This document shows positions 48,907 to 59,685 of a stretch of 64,000 nt of DNA, one piece after another. The DNA is taken from contig NKIM01000017.1 of assembly GCA_002255955.1 (NCBI GenBank), positions 42,338-106,337 on the forward strand, given 5' to 3'. The stretch comes from Burkholderiales bacterium PBB2. GTDB lineage: Bacteria > Pseudomonadota > Gammaproteobacteria > Burkholderiales > Burkholderiaceae_C. The position numbers and the translations under genes were made by a program. Under the pieces are notes generated by a model. That model was not told the DNA's origin and searched no databases. It was given only the letters and a program-made list of their open reading frames with translations. The stretch's first letter is position 1, and every line of letters begins with the position of its first letter.

Positions 48907-49028
48907 ACACTTGTGCCCGTTGAAGTCGGCGGCCCCATCCTTGGGCTGCAAGCCTGCCTACCCGGCGGGCTGCAGACGCGGCACAAGCCCGACTCCCATT
49001 CAGCAACAGCAGCCATCAAGAGGTCCTC

Positions 49029-49739
49029 ATGCCCGCGCTCAAACGCATCCTGCTCAAACTTTCCGGTGAAGCCCTGATGGGCGACGACGCTTTCGGCATC
49101 AACCGCGCGACCATCGTGCGCATGGTGCAGGAGATCCGCGAGGTCACCGAGCTCGGCGTGGAGGTGGCGGTGGTCATCGGTGGCGGCAATATCTTCCGCG
49201 GTGTCGCGGGCGGCTCGGTCGGCATGGACCGTGCCACGGCCGATTACATGGGCATGCTGGCCACGGTGATGAACTCCCTGGCCCTGGCCGACACCATGCG
49301 CCAGGAAGGCATCGTCGCTCGCGTGATGTCGGCCATCGGCATCGAGCAGGTGGTGGAGCCCTATGTGCGCCCCAAGGCCCTGCAGTATCTGGAAGAAGGC
49401 AAGGTCGTGGTGTTTGCGGCCGGCACGGGCAACCCCTTCTTCACCACCGACACGGCCGCCGCGCTGCGCGGTGCCGAGATCGGCGCCGAGATCGTGCTCA
49501 AGGCCACCAAGGTCGACGGTGTCTACACCGCCGATCCCAAGAAGGACCCGAGCGCGACCCGCTACTCGCGCATCAGCTTTGACGAGGCCATCACCAAGAA
49601 TCTGCAGGTGCTGGACGCCACCGCTTTCGCGCTGTGCCGCGACCAGAAGCTGCCGATCCGCGTGTTCAGCATCCTCAAGGCCGGCGCGCTCAAGCGCGTG
49701 GTGATGGGCGAAGACGAAGGCACGCTGGTGCACGTTTGA
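49029..49739 (+). CDS. pyrH: Uridylate kinase
   Basis: 236 residues. Phosphorylates UMP to UDP; amino-acid-kinase fold. [20 protein letters not shown] and [10 protein letters not shown] are diagnostic, with [19 protein letters not shown] toward the C-terminus. Strong ribosome site GAGGT. Confidence 0.98.
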   Translation: MPALKRILLKLSGEALMGDDAFGINRATIVRMVQEIREVTELGVEVAVVIGGGNIFRGVAGGSVGMDRATADYMGMLATVMNSLALADTMRQEGIVARVMSAIGIEQVVEPYVRPKALQYLEEGKVVVFAAGTGNPFFTTDTAAALRGAEIGAEIVLKATKVDGVYTADPKKDPSATRYSRISFDEAITKNLQVLDATAFALCRDQKLPIRVFSILKAGALKRVVMGEDEGTLVHV

Positions 49740-49767
49740 GAAACAAAGGTTTTCAAGGTCAAGAATC

Positions 49768-50328
49768 ATGAGCATTGCAGACATCAAGCAGAACACTGAA
49801 GCCAAGATGGCCAAGTCGGTCGAGGCGCTGAAGAACGAGTTGCACAAGATCCGCACCGGTCGCGCTCACCCTGGCATCCTTGATCAGGTCCAGGTGGACT
49901 ACTACGGCTCCTTGGTGCCCGTGACCCAGGTGGCCAATGTGACCTTGCTCGATGCCCGCACCATCAGCGTGCAGCCCTGGGAAAAAGGCATGGGCGCCAA
50001 GATCGAGAAGGCGATTCGTGAGTCCGATCTGGGCCTGAACCCGGCCTCGCAAGGCGAACTGATCCGCGTGCCGATGCCGCCGCTCAACGAAGAGCGCCGC
50101 CGCGACCTGACCAAGGTGGTGCGCAACGAAGGCGAAGACGCCAAGATCGCCGTGCGCAATCTGCGCCGCGATGCCAATGAGCAAGCCAAGAAGCTGACCA
50201 AGGACAAGCTGATCAGCGAAGACGACGAGCGCCGCAGCCTGGACGATGTGCAGAAGCTGACCGATCGCACCATCGCCGAGATCGACCGTCTGGTCGCGGC
50301 CAAAGAAGCCGAAATCCTGGCGGTCTGA
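49768..50328 (+). CDS. frr: Ribosome recycling factor
   Basis: 186 residues. Splits post-termination ribosomes together with [23 protein letters not shown] and [20 protein letters not shown] are typical, ending in [20 protein letters not shown]. Length is exact for the family. Part of the tsf-pyrH-frr-uppS run. Confidence 0.98.
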   Translation: MSIADIKQNTEAKMAKSVEALKNELHKIRTGRAHPGILDQVQVDYYGSLVPVTQVANVTLLDARTISVQPWEKGMGAKIEKAIRESDLGLNPASQGELIRVPMPPLNEERRRDLTKVVRNEGEDAKIAVRNLRRDANEQAKKLTKDKLISEDDERRSLDDVQKLTDRTIAEIDRLVAAKEAEILAV

Positions 50329-50342
50329 GCGAGCTCGCGACA

Positions 50343-51071
50343 GTGACGACCGAGAAGAAGGCGGTGCCCCGCCATGTGGCCATCGTGATGGATGGCAACG
50401 GCCGCTGGGCGAAGAAGCGCTTTCTGCCGCGCTTCTTCGGCCACAAGCAGGGCGTCGATGCCCTGGTCAAGATCGTGCAGGCCTGCATCGACCGGGAGAT
50501 CGAGTACCTGACGGTGTTTGCCTTCTCCTCGGAGAACTGGAAGCGCCCCAGCGATGAAGTCTCGGGCCTGATGGGTCTGGTGCTGGCAGCCGTGTCGCGC
50601 TACCTGGCTCGCATGGGGGCCATGGGCGTGCGCATCCGCATCGTCGGCGACCGCGAGGCGGTGTCCGACAAGCTGCGCAATGCCTGGAACGAGGCCGAGA
50701 GCAGCACGGCGCACAACAGCAAGCTGACCCTGTCCGTGGCCTTCAACTACGGCGGCCGCTGGGATGTGGTGCAGGCCTGCAAGGCAGCGATGCAGGCGGG
50801 CGTGCCGCCGGCTGAGCTGACCGAAGCGCGCCTGTCCGAGTTCATGGCCATGAACTACGCGCCCGACCCCGACCTCTTCATCCGCACCGGCGGTGAAGTG
50901 CGCATCAGCAATTTCCTGCTCTGGCAGGTCGCGTACACCGAGTTTGTGTTCTCCGACTGCCTGTGGCCCGAGTTCGGTGAGGCGCAGCTGGACGCGGCCA
51001 TCGAGTCCTTCCGTGAACGTGACCGCCGCTTTGGCGGCGTCAAAGAGGCGCCGGCACTGGCTGGCGTTTGA
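50343..51071 (+). CDS. uppS: Undecaprenyl diphosphate synthase
   Basis: 242 residues. Cis-prenyltransferase building the C55 carrier of cell-wall synthesis. IVMDGNGRWAKKR with catalytic D17, FAFSSENWKRP and the C-terminal RTGGEVRISNFLLWQ and ECEF-like TEFVFSD are present. The start is GTG 50343. The stop overlaps a possible TTG start of cdsA. Confidence 0.97.
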   Translation: MTTEKKAVPRHVAIVMDGNGRWAKKRFLPRFFGHKQGVDALVKIVQACIDREIEYLTVFAFSSENWKRPSDEVSGLMGLVLAAVSRYLARMGAMGVRIRIVGDREAVSDKLRNAWNEAESSTAHNSKLTLSVAFNYGGRWDVVQACKAAMQAGVPPAELTEARLSEFMAMNYAPDPDLFIRTGGEVRISNFLLWQVAYTEFVFSDCLWPEFGEAQLDAAIESFRERDRRFGGVKEAPALAGV

Positions 51072-51076
51072 ACCCC

Positions 51077-51931
51077 ATGCTCAAAGCCCGCATCATCACG
51101 GCCTTGGCCTTGCTGGCCGTTTTGTTGCCCGCTCTGTTCGCCGCCTCGCCCTGGCCGTTTGCTCTGCTGACCCTGCTGATGATCGGCGCGGCCGGTTGGG
51201 AGTGGTGCCGGCTCAATGCCGGCGGCGGCCTGCCGGCTCTGGCCTTCGGTGCGGCCTTGGCCGCGGCCTGCGCGGGCACGCTCTGGTTCTTCGGTCTGGC
51301 GCCGCGCCCGGCCTGGTGCTGGTGGCTGGCGGGCTTGATCTGGGTGCTGGGCGGGGCTTATGCCTTGCGCGGCGGCCCGGCGGCCTGGCCGCAGGCCTCC
51401 AAGGCTTTGCGCCTGCTGCTCGGCGCCCTGGCGCTGTGGGCGGCCTGGGGGGCCATGCTGGAGGCCAAGGCCACCGGCATCAATTTCCTGCTCTCCATCT
51501 TCTGCCTGGTATGGATGGCCGACATCGCCGCCTACTTTGGTGGTCGGACCTTCGGCCGGCGCAAGTTGGCCGTGACCATCAGCCCCGGCAAGAGCTGGGA
51601 GGGCGTCTGGACCGGCATGGCCGGCGTGCTCGGCCTGGGTCTGTTCTGGACCTTTGTCATCGACCGCCAGTTCGCCGTGGACTCGGCCAGCCTCTATCAG
51701 CGCCTGCTGCAAGGGCAGGGTCTGGCCACCGGACTGCTGGCCCTGGTCTTCCTGGCCAGCATGAGCGTGGTTGGTGACCTGTTCGAATCCCTGATCAAAC
51801 GTGCGGTCGGCGCCAAGGACAGCAGCCAGTTGCTGCCGGGCCATGGCGGTGTGCTCGATCGCGTCGATGCCTTGTTGCCGGTCTTCCCGCTGGCCCTGGC
51901 GCTGAGTTCCCTGAGTTCCTCCCTGCCATGA
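51077..51931 (+). CDS. cdsA: Phosphatidate cytidylyltransferase
   Basis: 284 residues. Inner-membrane enzyme making CDP-diacylglycerol. Many hydrophobic helices and the C-terminal signature ([20 protein letters not shown] then [13 protein letters not shown]). I chose ATG 51077, matching the family's [13 protein letters not shown] 51068 would overlap uppS by four bases like other junctions here. The stop overlaps dxr (ATGA). Confidence 0.95.
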   Translation: MLKARIITALALLAVLLPALFAASPWPFALLTLLMIGAAGWEWCRLNAGGGLPALAFGAALAAACAGTLWFFGLAPRPAWCWWLAGLIWVLGGAYALRGGPAAWPQASKALRLLLGALALWAAWGAMLEAKATGINFLLSIFCLVWMADIAAYFGGRTFGRRKLAVTISPGKSWEGVWTGMAGVLGLGLFWTFVIDRQFAVDSASLYQRLLQGQGLATGLLALVFLASMSVVGDLFESLIKRAVGAKDSSQLLPGHGGVLDRVDALLPVFPLALALSSLSSSLP

Positions 51932-53127
51932 GTCTTCATTCCCGTCCGCAGCGCATCTGCGTGCTCGGTTCCACCGGTTCCATCGGCGTCAACACCCTGG
52001 ATGTGCTGGGTCGCCATCCCGAGCGTTACGAAGTCTTCGCGCTGAGCGCCATGAGCCGGGTGGATGCCTTGCTGGCCCAGTGCCTGCAGTGGCAGCCGCG
52101 TTTTGCCGTCTTGCCCGACGCCAGTCTGGCCGCGCAGCTGCGCAGTCAGTTGCGCGAGCAGGGCAGCCGCACCGAGGTCCTGGACGGCGTGGACAGCTTG
52201 TCCACCGTGGCGGCCCATCCCGAGGTGGACATGGTCATGGCCGCCATCGTCGGCGCGGCCGGCCTGGCGCCCTGCCTGGCGGCAGCCCAAGCGGGCAAGC
52301 GCCTGCTGCTGGCCAACAAAGAGGCCATCGTCGTCGGTGGCGCCTTGTTCATGCAGGCGGTGGAGCAGGGTGGTGCCACCTTGCTGCCCATCGACAGCGA
52401 ACACTCGGCGATCTTCCAATGCCTGCCCGAGGACCGCAGCACCTGGGCGCAGCGCATCGATCACATCGTGCTCACCGCCTCGGGCGGCCCCTTCCGCCAG
52501 CGTGATCCGGCCACCCTGCACGAGGTGACCCCGGCCCAGGCCGTGGCGCACCCGAACTGGGTGATGGGCCGCAAGATCTCGGTCGATTCGGCCACCATGA
52601 TGAACAAGGCGCTCGAGGTGATCGAGGCGCGCTGGCTGTTCGCGCTCAAGCCCGAGCAGATCAAGGTGCTGATCCATCCGCAGAGCATCATCCATTCGAT
52701 GGTGGTGTGCCGCGACAACTCGGTGCTGGCCCAGCTGGGCACGCCCGATATGCGGGTACCCATCGCCTACGGCCTGTCCTTCCCTGAGCGCATCGAGGCG
52801 GGTGCCAGCCGTCTCGATCTGCTGACCCAACCCTCGCTGAGCTTTGAAGAGGCGGACGAACGCCGCTTCCCCGGTCTGTATCTCTCCTGGCAGGCACTGC
52901 GCGCGGCCGAGGGCTCGACCGCCGTGCTTAATGCCGCCAACGAAGAGGCTGTGGCGGCCTTCCTCGACGGCCGCCTGCGCTTTGATCACATCCACCGCGT
53001 CAATGCCCAGAGCCTGGAGCAGACCCTGCCGCAGGCCGGTGAGTGCAGCAGCGTGGAAGGCTTGCTGAGCCTGGATCAGCGTGCGCGCCGCCAGGCCCTG
53101 GCCCTGATTGCGGAGCTGGGCGCGTGA
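51928..53127 (+). CDS. dxr: 1-deoxy-D-xylulose 5-phosphate reductoisomerase
   Basis: 399 residues. Second MEP-pathway step, NADPH-dependent. NADPH motif [15 protein letters not shown] (13-27), [24 protein letters not shown] and metal/substrate region [20 protein letters not shown] are all present. Overlaps cdsA upstream and rseP downstream by four bases each. Confidence 0.98.
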   Translation: MSLHSRPQRICVLGSTGSIGVNTLDVLGRHPERYEVFALSAMSRVDALLAQCLQWQPRFAVLPDASLAAQLRSQLREQGSRTEVLDGVDSLSTVAAHPEVDMVMAAIVGAAGLAPCLAAAQAGKRLLLANKEAIVVGGALFMQAVEQGGATLLPIDSEHSAIFQCLPEDRSTWAQRIDHIVLTASGGPFRQRDPATLHEVTPAQAVAHPNWVMGRKISVDSATMMNKALEVIEARWLFALKPEQIKVLIHPQSIIHSMVVCRDNSVLAQLGTPDMRVPIAYGLSFPERIEAGASRLDLLTQPSLSFEEADERRFPGLYLSWQALRAAEGSTAVLNAANEEAVAAFLDGRLRFDHIHRVNAQSLEQTLPQAGECSSVEGLLSLDQRARRQALALIAELGA

Positions 53128-54491
53128 GCACGGTGCTGGCCTTCATCCTGACCCTGGCGGTGCGGGTGGTCGTGCATGAGTACGGGCACTACCGCGTGGC
53201 CCGCGCCTGTGGCGTCAAGGTCTTGCGCTTTTCGGTGGGATTTGGCCGCGTGCTCTGGCGCCATCAGCGCACGCCCGATTCGACCGAGTTCACCCTCTGC
53301 GCCTTGCCGCTCGGCGGCTATGTGCGCATGCTTGACGAGCGCGAAGGCCCGGTGCCGGCCGGTCTGCGCGAGCAGGCCTTCAACAACCGGCCGCTGCGCC
53401 AGCGCGTGGCTGTGGTGGCGGCTGGCCCGCTGGCCAATCTGCTGCTGGCGGCCTTGCTGTTTGCTGGCGTCAACTGGGTCGGTCAAGAGGAGCCCAAGCC
53501 CATTCTGGGCGCGCCGTTGACGGGATCCATGGCCGAACGCGCGGGCTTGCGCGCCGGTGACTGGGTGCAGGCCGTGTCCGCCGATGGCCAGCAGTGGCGC
53601 GAGCTGCAGTCCCTGGCCGAGCTGCGCTGGCAGCTGACCCAGGCCGTGGAGCAGGGCCGCAAACTGCATCTGGAGCTCAGCGATGCCCAGGGCCGCGGCC
53701 GCCGCAGCGTGGTGCTGGACACCGACAGCCTCGGTGCCCATGAGATCGATGCCCAGGTGGTCAGCAAGCTGGGCCTGGGCCCGGCCTTCAGCGAGCCGGT
53801 GCTGGGTCGCCTGACGCCTGGTGGCGCGGGCGAGGCGGCGGGGCTCAAGGAGGGCGATCTGGTCCGCCGTGTCGATGGCGTGCCAGTGGCCGATGCAGCC
53901 AGCCTGCGCGAGCTGATCCGTCAAGCGGGCCAGAGTGAGCCGGCGCGCAGCATGCAGTGGCAGGTGGAGCGCCATGGCCAGATGGTGGAACTGGAAGTGC
54001 GGCCCAAGGTCATGGTCGATGCCGGCCGCAAGATCGGCCGCATCGAGGCGATGGTGGGCGCCGCGCCTGCCATGGTGCTGGTGCGTTACGGTCTGTGGGA
54101 TGGCCTGCTTCGGGGCGTCGAACGCACCTGGGATGTCTCGGCCATGACCGTCAAGATGTTCGGCCGTATGCTGGTCGGAGAGGCTTCGCTGAAGAACCTC
54201 AGTGGCCCGCTGACGATTGCGGACTACGCGGGTCAGTCAGCGCGGTCGGGTCTGCCGCAGTACTTGGGCTTTTTGGCCTTGGTCAGCGTCAGTTTGGGTG
54301 TGCTGAACCTGCTGCCCCTGCCGATGCTCGATGGTGGACACCTGATGTATTATCTTTTCGAGGGTTTGAGCGGCCGCCCCGTCTCGGAGTGGTGGCAAAC
54401 GCAACTGCAGCGCGCGGGCGCGCTGATCCTGATGCTGATGATGGCTTTGGCCCTTTCCAACGACGTGGCCCGCTTGACGGGCCTGCATTGA
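53124..54491 (+). CDS. rseP: Site-2 protease RseP
   Basis: 455 residues. Intramembrane zinc metalloprotease that cleaves anti-sigma factors in the envelope stress response. Zinc site HEYGH (H18, E19, H22) in the first membrane helix. Two PDZ regions follow (about 130-215 and 225-310). The C-terminal motif is [15 protein letters not shown] (about 394-408). GTG 53124 overlaps the dxr stop; the open frame upstream belongs to dxr's shadow. Placed directly before bamA as usual. Confidence 0.96.
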   Translation: MSTVLAFILTLAVRVVVHEYGHYRVARACGVKVLRFSVGFGRVLWRHQRTPDSTEFTLCALPLGGYVRMLDEREGPVPAGLREQAFNNRPLRQRVAVVAAGPLANLLLAALLFAGVNWVGQEEPKPILGAPLTGSMAERAGLRAGDWVQAVSADGQQWRELQSLAELRWQLTQAVEQGRKLHLELSDAQGRGRRSVVLDTDSLGAHEIDAQVVSKLGLGPAFSEPVLGRLTPGGAGEAAGLKEGDLVRRVDGVPVADAASLRELIRQAGQSEPARSMQWQVERHGQMVELEVRPKVMVDAGRKIGRIEAMVGAAPAMVLVRYGLWDGLLRGVERTWDVSAMTVKMFGRMLVGEASLKNLSGPLTIADYAGQSARSGLPQYLGFLALVSVSLGVLNLLPLPMLDGGHLMYYLFEGLSGRPVSEWWQTQLQRAGALILMLMMALALSNDVARLTGLH

Positions 54492-54501
54492 CTCTACTTG
54501 C

Positions 54502-56829
54502 ATGTCCTCATTCTTTAGAACGGGAGCGCCCCTGCGCCCCTCCATCCTGACCTTGGCCATTGCGGCCACACTGCAGTCAGGCGCCGCCTGGGCGGTGGAT
54601 CCTTTTGTTCTCAAGGACATCCGTGTTGAGGGTCTGAAGCGTACCGACCCCGGTACCGTCTTTGCGTCCCTGCCGTTCCGCGTCGGCGACAGCTACAACG
54701 ACGACAAGGGCGCCGCCGCCTTGCGCGCCCTGTTTGCCACCGGCCTGTTCAAGGACGTGCGCATCAATATCGATGGCAACGATGTGGTCATCACCATCGA
54801 AGAGCGCCCCATCATCGCCAATGTGAGCTTTGTGGGCCTCAAGGAGTTCGACACCGAGGCGTTGAGCAAGTCACTGAAGGATGTGGGCATCGGCGAGGGC
54901 AAGCCCTTCGACCGCGCTCTGGCCGACCGCGCCGAGCAAGAGCTCAAGCGCCAGTACCTGACGCGCAGCCTCTACGGTGCCGAAGTCACCACCACCATCA
55001 CGCCGCTGGAGCGCAACCGCGTCAACGTCAGCTTCAACGTGACCGAGGGCGAGCCGGCCAAGATCGCCGAAGTGCGCATCCTGGGCAGCAAGGTGTTCTC
55101 GGAAAGCACCTTGCTGGGCCTGTTGGAGCAGACCAGCAGCGGCTGGCTGACCTGGTACACCAAGACCGACCGCTACTCGCGCACCAAGCTCAATGCCGAC
55201 CTGGAGACCCTGCGCTCCTACTACATGAATCGCGGCTATCTGGAGTTTGCCGTCACCTCGACCCAGGTGACCATCTCGCCGGACAAGCAGAGCATCAGCA
55301 TCGCCATCACGGTCAACGAAGGCCAGCCCTACACCGTCACTGGCGTCAAGCTGGAAGGCGAGTTCCTGGGCCGTGAAGACGATTTCCGCCGCTTGGTGCT
55401 GCTGCGCCCCGGTCAGCCCTACCAGGGCGAGGCCGTGGCCCAGACCACGCGTGCTTTCACCGATCTCTACGGCAGCTTCGGCTACGCCTTCGCCCGCGTC
55501 GACAGCCGCCCCGAGATCGATCGCGCCACCGGCCAGGTGGTGGTGACTTTTGTGGCCGAGCCGGCTCGCCGTGTCTATGTGCGCCGCGTGCTGATCGCCG
55601 GCAACAACCGCACCCGCGATGAAGTGATCCGCCGCGAGTTCCGCCAGTTTGAATCGGCCTGGTACGACGGCCGCCGCATCAAAGCTTCGCGCGACCGTGT
55701 GGAGCGCCTCGGTTACTTCAAGGAAGTGACCATCGACACCAATGAGGTGGCGGGCGCGCAGGACCAGGTCGATGTGATCCTGACCGTGGAAGAGCGCCCG
55801 ACCGGCAACATCCAGGTTGGTGCCGGCTACTCCAGCCAGCAAAAGCTGTCCTTCAGCGGCGCCATCAAGCAGGAAAACGTCTTCGGCTCGGGCAACTACT
55901 TGGGCGTGGAAGTCAACACCTCCTCGGTCGGCCGTGCCCTGGTGGTGTCCACCGTGGACCCGTACTTCACCGTCGATGGCGTCTCGCGCGCGCTCGATGT
56001 GTTCTACCGCACGCAAAAGCCGATCAACACCCTGGGTGAGCAGTTCGAGCTGGTCACGCATGGCGGCTCGATCCGTTTCGGCGTGCCTTTCTCCGAGCAG
56101 GACACCGTGTTCTTCGGTGCCGGCTACGAGCGCACCAAGCTGACCACCAACCAGGGCCTGCCCCTGAGCTATTTGCTTTACGGCCGCGCCTTCGGCAACA
56201 ACAGCCTGTCCTTGCCGCTGACCATCGGCTGGCAGCGTGACAGCCGTGACAGCATCATCTCCCCGATGGTCGGCAAGTACCAGCGCGTCAACCTGGAAAT
56301 GAGCCCGGCCGGCGACGCCCGCTATGTGCGCGCCAACCTGCAGTACCAGCACTACATCCCCATCACCAACAAGATCACCTTGGGCTTGAACAGCGAGCTG
56401 GGTTGGGGCGCCGGTATCGGCGGCAAGCCGTACCCGATCTTCAAGAACTTCTACGCCGGTGGCCTGGGTTCGGTGCGGGTGTTCGAGGCTGGCTCGCTCG
56501 GTCCGGTGGACGTGACCGGCTCCTACTCCGGTGGCAATCGCCGCATCAACTTCAATGCCGAGTTGTACCTGCCTGTGCCGGGCAGCGGCAACGACAAGAC
56601 CTTCCGTCTGTTCAGCTTCATCGACGCCGGCAACGTCTGGGCCGAACATGAAAAGATCAATCTCGATACCCTCAAGAACGGCACCTCCATGCTGCGTGCC
56701 TCGGCAGGTTTCGGTTTGAGCTGGGTGTCTCCGATGGGCCCGCTGCGCCTGAGCTATGGCGTGCCTTTGCGTAAACATCCAACGGATAGAATCGAGAAAT
56801 TCCAATTCCAGATCGGGACTGCATTCTGA
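54502..56829 (+). CDS. bamA: Outer membrane protein assembly factor BamA
   Basis: 775 residues. Essential Omp85 core of the BAM complex. Signal peptide 1-31 (cleavage after AWA), five POTRA domains (from FVLKDIRVEGLKRTDPGTV to about 430), then a 16-stranded beta-barrel. The barrel has the VRGF/Y-type region GLGSVRVFEAGSLGP and ends in an aromatic residue (FQFQIGTAF). ATG 54502 is 10 bases after rseP. skp starts within the stop codon. Confidence 0.97.
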   Translation: MSSFFRTGAPLRPSILTLAIAATLQSGAAWAVDPFVLKDIRVEGLKRTDPGTVFASLPFRVGDSYNDDKGAAALRALFATGLFKDVRINIDGNDVVITIEERPIIANVSFVGLKEFDTEALSKSLKDVGIGEGKPFDRALADRAEQELKRQYLTRSLYGAEVTTTITPLERNRVNVSFNVTEGEPAKIAEVRILGSKVFSESTLLGLLEQTSSGWLTWYTKTDRYSRTKLNADLETLRSYYMNRGYLEFAVTSTQVTISPDKQSISIAITVNEGQPYTVTGVKLEGEFLGREDDFRRLVLLRPGQPYQGEAVAQTTRAFTDLYGSFGYAFARVDSRPEIDRATGQVVVTFVAEPARRVYVRRVLIAGNNRTRDEVIRREFRQFESAWYDGRRIKASRDRVERLGYFKEVTIDTNEVAGAQDQVDVILTVEERPTGNIQVGAGYSSQQKLSFSGAIKQENVFGSGNYLGVEVNTSSVGRALVVSTVDPYFTVDGVSRALDVFYRTQKPINTLGEQFELVTHGGSIRFGVPFSEQDTVFFGAGYERTKLTTNQGLPLSYLLYGRAFGNNSLSLPLTIGWQRDSRDSIISPMVGKYQRVNLEMSPAGDARYVRANLQYQHYIPITNKITLGLNSELGWGAGIGGKPYPIFKNFYAGGLGSVRVFEAGSLGPVDVTGSYSGGNRRINFNAELYLPVPGSGNDKTFRLFSFIDAGNVWAEHEKINLDTLKNGTSMLRASAGFGLSWVSPMGPLRLSYGVPLRKHPTDRIEKFQFQIGTAF

Positions 56830-57338
56830 TGAAGAGCAAGCTTTTTAAGGCGGCGGCTTTGGCTGCCATGATGTCTGTGTCGACGCTGGGCGTGCAGGCG
56901 CAGGAATTGAAGATTGGCTACGTCAACAGCGATCGCGTGCTGCGTGAAGCCAATGTCGGCAAGGCTGCGACCCAGAAGCTCGAGATCGAATTCGGCAAGC
57001 GTGAAAAAGAGCTGAAGGACATCGAGACCAAGCTGCGCAGCTCGGCCGAGAAGCTGGAAAAGGATGCGCCGACCCTGTCGGAAGCCGAACGCAACCGCCG
57101 CCAGCGCGACCTGATGGAACTGGACCGTGACCTGCAGCGCAAGCGCCGCGAGTGGCAAGAAGACCTGACCCAGCGCAAGAACGAAGAGCTGCAGGCCGTC
57201 GTCGACCGCGCCAACAAGGTCATCAAGCAGATCTTCGATGCTGAAAAGTACGACCTGATCTTGCAAGACGCCATCCACTTCAGCGCCCGCGTGGACATCA
57301 CCAAGAAGGTGATCGACGCGCTCAACGCCCAGAAGTAA
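56829..57338 (+). CDS. skp: Periplasmic chaperone Skp/OmpH
   Basis: 169 residues. Trimeric chaperone carrying outer-membrane proteins to BAM. Signal peptide 1-24 (cleavage after VQA), then LKIGYVNSDRVLREA and a long charged coiled coil (EKLEKDAPTLSEAERNRRQR, LQRKRREWQEDLTQRKNEE). ATG 56829 overlaps the bamA stop by one base. Confidence 0.95.
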   Translation: MKSKLFKAAALAAMMSVSTLGVQAQELKIGYVNSDRVLREANVGKAATQKLEIEFGKREKELKDIETKLRSSAEKLEKDAPTLSEAERNRRQRDLMELDRDLQRKRREWQEDLTQRKNEELQAVVDRANKVIKQIFDAEKYDLILQDAIHFSARVDITKKVIDALNAQK

Positions 57339-57341
57339 TCG

Positions 57342-58370
57342 GTGGGCGCAGTCTCACTGGCTGATGTGATCGCCGCCTTGGGCGGCGATCTTCATGGTGC
57401 GTCCGAAACGCAGATCACGCGCATCGGGCCGCTCGAGGGCGCCGATGCCGGCACCCTGAGCTTTCTGTCCAACCCGCGCTACCAGGCGCAGTTGGCTGGC
57501 AGTACCGCCGCTTGCGTGATCGTGGCCCCGGCCTTTGCCGAAGCGGCCGCGGCCCGCGGCGCGGCCATCGTCACGCCCGATCCTTACCTGTACTTCGCGC
57601 GGCTCACCCAGTGGTGGGCGGCACGCGTGCGCCCGCGCCCGGTGGCGGGCATTCACGCCAGCGCCGTGATCGACCCCAGCGCCGTGATCGGCACCGGTGT
57701 CAGCATCGGGGCCCTGGCGGTGATCGAGGCCGGCGCGCACGTTGGCGATGACGCGCAGATCGGTCCGCACTGTGTGGTCGAGCGCAATGCGCGCGTCGGT
57801 GCGGGCAGTCGTCTGTCCGCCCACGTGACCCTGGGCTTCGATTGCCAGATCGGCGAGCGCTGCATCGTGCACCCCGGGGTGGTCATCGGCGCCGACGGTT
57901 TCGGCTTCGCGCCGAATCAGGGTCAGTGGGAAAAAATCGAACAGCTCGGCGCCGTGCGCATCGGCAACGATGTGGAGATCGGCGCCAACACCTGCATCGA
58001 CCGTGGCGCGCTCGAGGACACCGTGCTCGAAGACGGCGTCAAGCTCGACAACCTGATTCAGATCGGCCACAACGTCCACGTCGGCGCCCACACGGCCATG
58101 GCCGGTTGCGCCGGTGTGGCGGGCAGCGCGCGCATCGGCGCGCATTGCACGGTCGGCGGTGGTGCCATCGTGCTGGGGCATCTGAGCTTGGCCGACCATG
58201 TGCATGTGTCGGCTGCCACCGTGGTCAGCCGCAGCATCAAGCAGCCCGGCCAATACAGCGGCGTCTTCCCCTTCGACGACAATGCCAGCTGGGAAAAGAA
58301 TGCGGCGACTTTGCGTCAGCTGCATACTTTGCGAGAGCGCCTCAGGGCGCTAGAGAAAAGAGGCGCTTGA
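57342..58370 (+). CDS. lpxD: UDP-3-O-(3-hydroxyacyl)glucosamine N-acyltransferase
   Basis: 342 residues. Third lipid A step, ACP-dependent acyl transfer. N-terminal uridine-binding domain followed by left-handed beta-helix hexapeptide repeats ([20 protein letters not shown]). Catalytic His is probably H243 in [14 protein letters not shown] 57342 starts 3 bases after skp. Confidence 0.97.
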   Translation: MGAVSLADVIAALGGDLHGASETQITRIGPLEGADAGTLSFLSNPRYQAQLAGSTAACVIVAPAFAEAAAARGAAIVTPDPYLYFARLTQWWAARVRPRPVAGIHASAVIDPSAVIGTGVSIGALAVIEAGAHVGDDAQIGPHCVVERNARVGAGSRLSAHVTLGFDCQIGERCIVHPGVVIGADGFGFAPNQGQWEKIEQLGAVRIGNDVEIGANTCIDRGALEDTVLEDGVKLDNLIQIGHNVHVGAHTAMAGCAGVAGSARIGAHCTVGGGAIVLGHLSLADHVHVSAATVVSRSIKQPGQYSGVFPFDDNASWEKNAATLRQLHTLRERLRALEKRGA

Positions 58371-58429
58371 CCGAGGTCGAGCGCCGCCTCGCGCGAACGA
58401 ATCCGCGCACTCGAGAAGAAGAATTCAAC

Positions 58430-58873
58430 ATGATGGACATCCACCAAATCCTCAAGAAGCTCCCGCACCGTTACCCGCTGCTGCTGGTGGACCGTGTGGT
58501 CGAGATCGAGAAGGGCAAGCGCATCCAGGCGATCAAGAACGTCAGCATCAACGAGCCGTATTTCGTCGGCCATTTCCCGCATCGCCCGGTCATGCCCGGC
58601 GTGCTGATGCTGGAAGCCATGGCTCAGGCCGCCACCTTGCTGGCCCTGGACAGCAATGGCACGGTGCTGGATGAGAACACGGTGGTGTATTTCGCTGGCA
58701 TCGACAACGCGCGCTTCAAGCGCCCCGTCGAGCCCGGTGACCAACTGCTGCTGGACGTGACCCTGGACCGCGCCAAGGCCGGCATTTACAAGTTCAGCGG
58801 CAAGGTGATGGTGGGCGAGGAGCTGGCCTGCGAGGCGCAGCTGATCTGCACCATGCGCCGCATCGACGCCTGA
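58430..58873 (+). CDS. fabZ: 3-hydroxyacyl-[acyl-carrier-protein] dehydratase FabZ
   Basis: 147 residues. Dehydratase of fatty acid synthesis. Active site [20 protein letters not shown] with H48 and E62. Two tandem ATGs (58430 and 58433); AAGAAG precedes. The open frame reaches back into lpxD but is a shadow there. Clustering with lpxD/lpxA is conserved, linking supply of 3-hydroxyacyl-ACP between fatty acid and lipid A synthesis. Confidence 0.97.
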   Translation: MMDIHQILKKLPHRYPLLLVDRVVEIEKGKRIQAIKNVSINEPYFVGHFPHRPVMPGVLMLEAMAQAATLLALDSNGTVLDENTVVYFAGIDNARFKRPVEPGDQLLLDVTLDRAKAGIYKFSGKVMVGEELACEAQLICTMRRIDA

Positions 58874-58886
58874 GGCCTGACGCGCC

Positions 58887-59681
58887 ATGACGAGCAGGAT
58901 TCACCCGACGGCCATCATCGACCCTGCAGCCGAGCTGGACAGCTCGGTCACGGTCGGTGCCTACACGCTGATCGGCCCGCAGGTGAAGATCGGCGCGGGC
59001 ACCCGCATCGGCCCGCACTGCGTGATCGAGGGGCGCACCACCATCGGCGCCGACAACCAGTTCTACCAGTTCAGCTCCATCGGCGCGATGCCGCAGGACA
59101 TGAGCCATGGCGGTGAGGTGACCGAACTGGTGATCGGCGACCGCAACACGGTTCGCGAGTTCTGCACGCTCAACACCGGCACCTTCAAGGAGGAGGGCGT
59201 CACCCGGGTCGGCTCCGACAACTGGATCATGGCCTATGTGCACCTGGCCCATGATGTGCAGTTGGGCAACCACTGCGTGCTGGCCAACAACGCCACGCTG
59301 GCGGGCCATGTCCATGTCGGTGACTGGGCGGTAATCGGCGGCCTGACCGGCGTGCACCAGTTCGTCAAGATTGGCGCCCACGCCATGATCGGCTTCCAGG
59401 GCCATGTGTCGCAGGATGTTGCGCCCTTCATGACGGTGGACGGGAATCCGCTGGCCGTGCGCGCCGTCAATCTGACCGGCCTGCGCCGCCGTGGCTTCAG
59501 CAATGAGCGCATCGCCGTGATCCGCCAGCTGCACAAGCTGATCTTCCGCAGTGGCCTGACGCTGGAGCAATCGGTCGAGCAGATCAGCGCACTGCGGGAC
59601 GAGCAGGCCCAGGATGCCCAGGCCGATGTGCAGCTGATGCTGGATTTCATCGCCAGCGCCAAGCGCGGTCTGGTGCGCTGA
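58887..59681 (+). CDS. lpxA: UDP-N-acetylglucosamine acyltransferase
   Basis: 264 residues. First lipid A step. Left-handed beta-helix with hexapeptide repeats ([20 protein letters not shown]), catalytic His likely H122 in [12 protein letters not shown], and a helical C-terminal domain ([20 protein letters not shown]). Length typical. Confidence 0.98.
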   Translation: MTSRIHPTAIIDPAAELDSSVTVGAYTLIGPQVKIGAGTRIGPHCVIEGRTTIGADNQFYQFSSIGAMPQDMSHGGEVTELVIGDRNTVREFCTLNTGTFKEEGVTRVGSDNWIMAYVHLAHDVQLGNHCVLANNATLAGHVHVGDWAVIGGLTGVHQFVKIGAHAMIGFQGHVSQDVAPFMTVDGNPLAVRAVNLTGLRRRGFSNERIAVIRQLHKLIFRSGLTLEQSVEQISALRDEQAQDAQADVQLMLDFIASAKRGLVR

Positions 59682-59685
59682 CCCC

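Noticed and set aside
54871-56805. A 644-codon minus-strand frame opposite bamA
   Set aside because: bamA is certain by POTRA and barrel features; the reverse frame has no motif.
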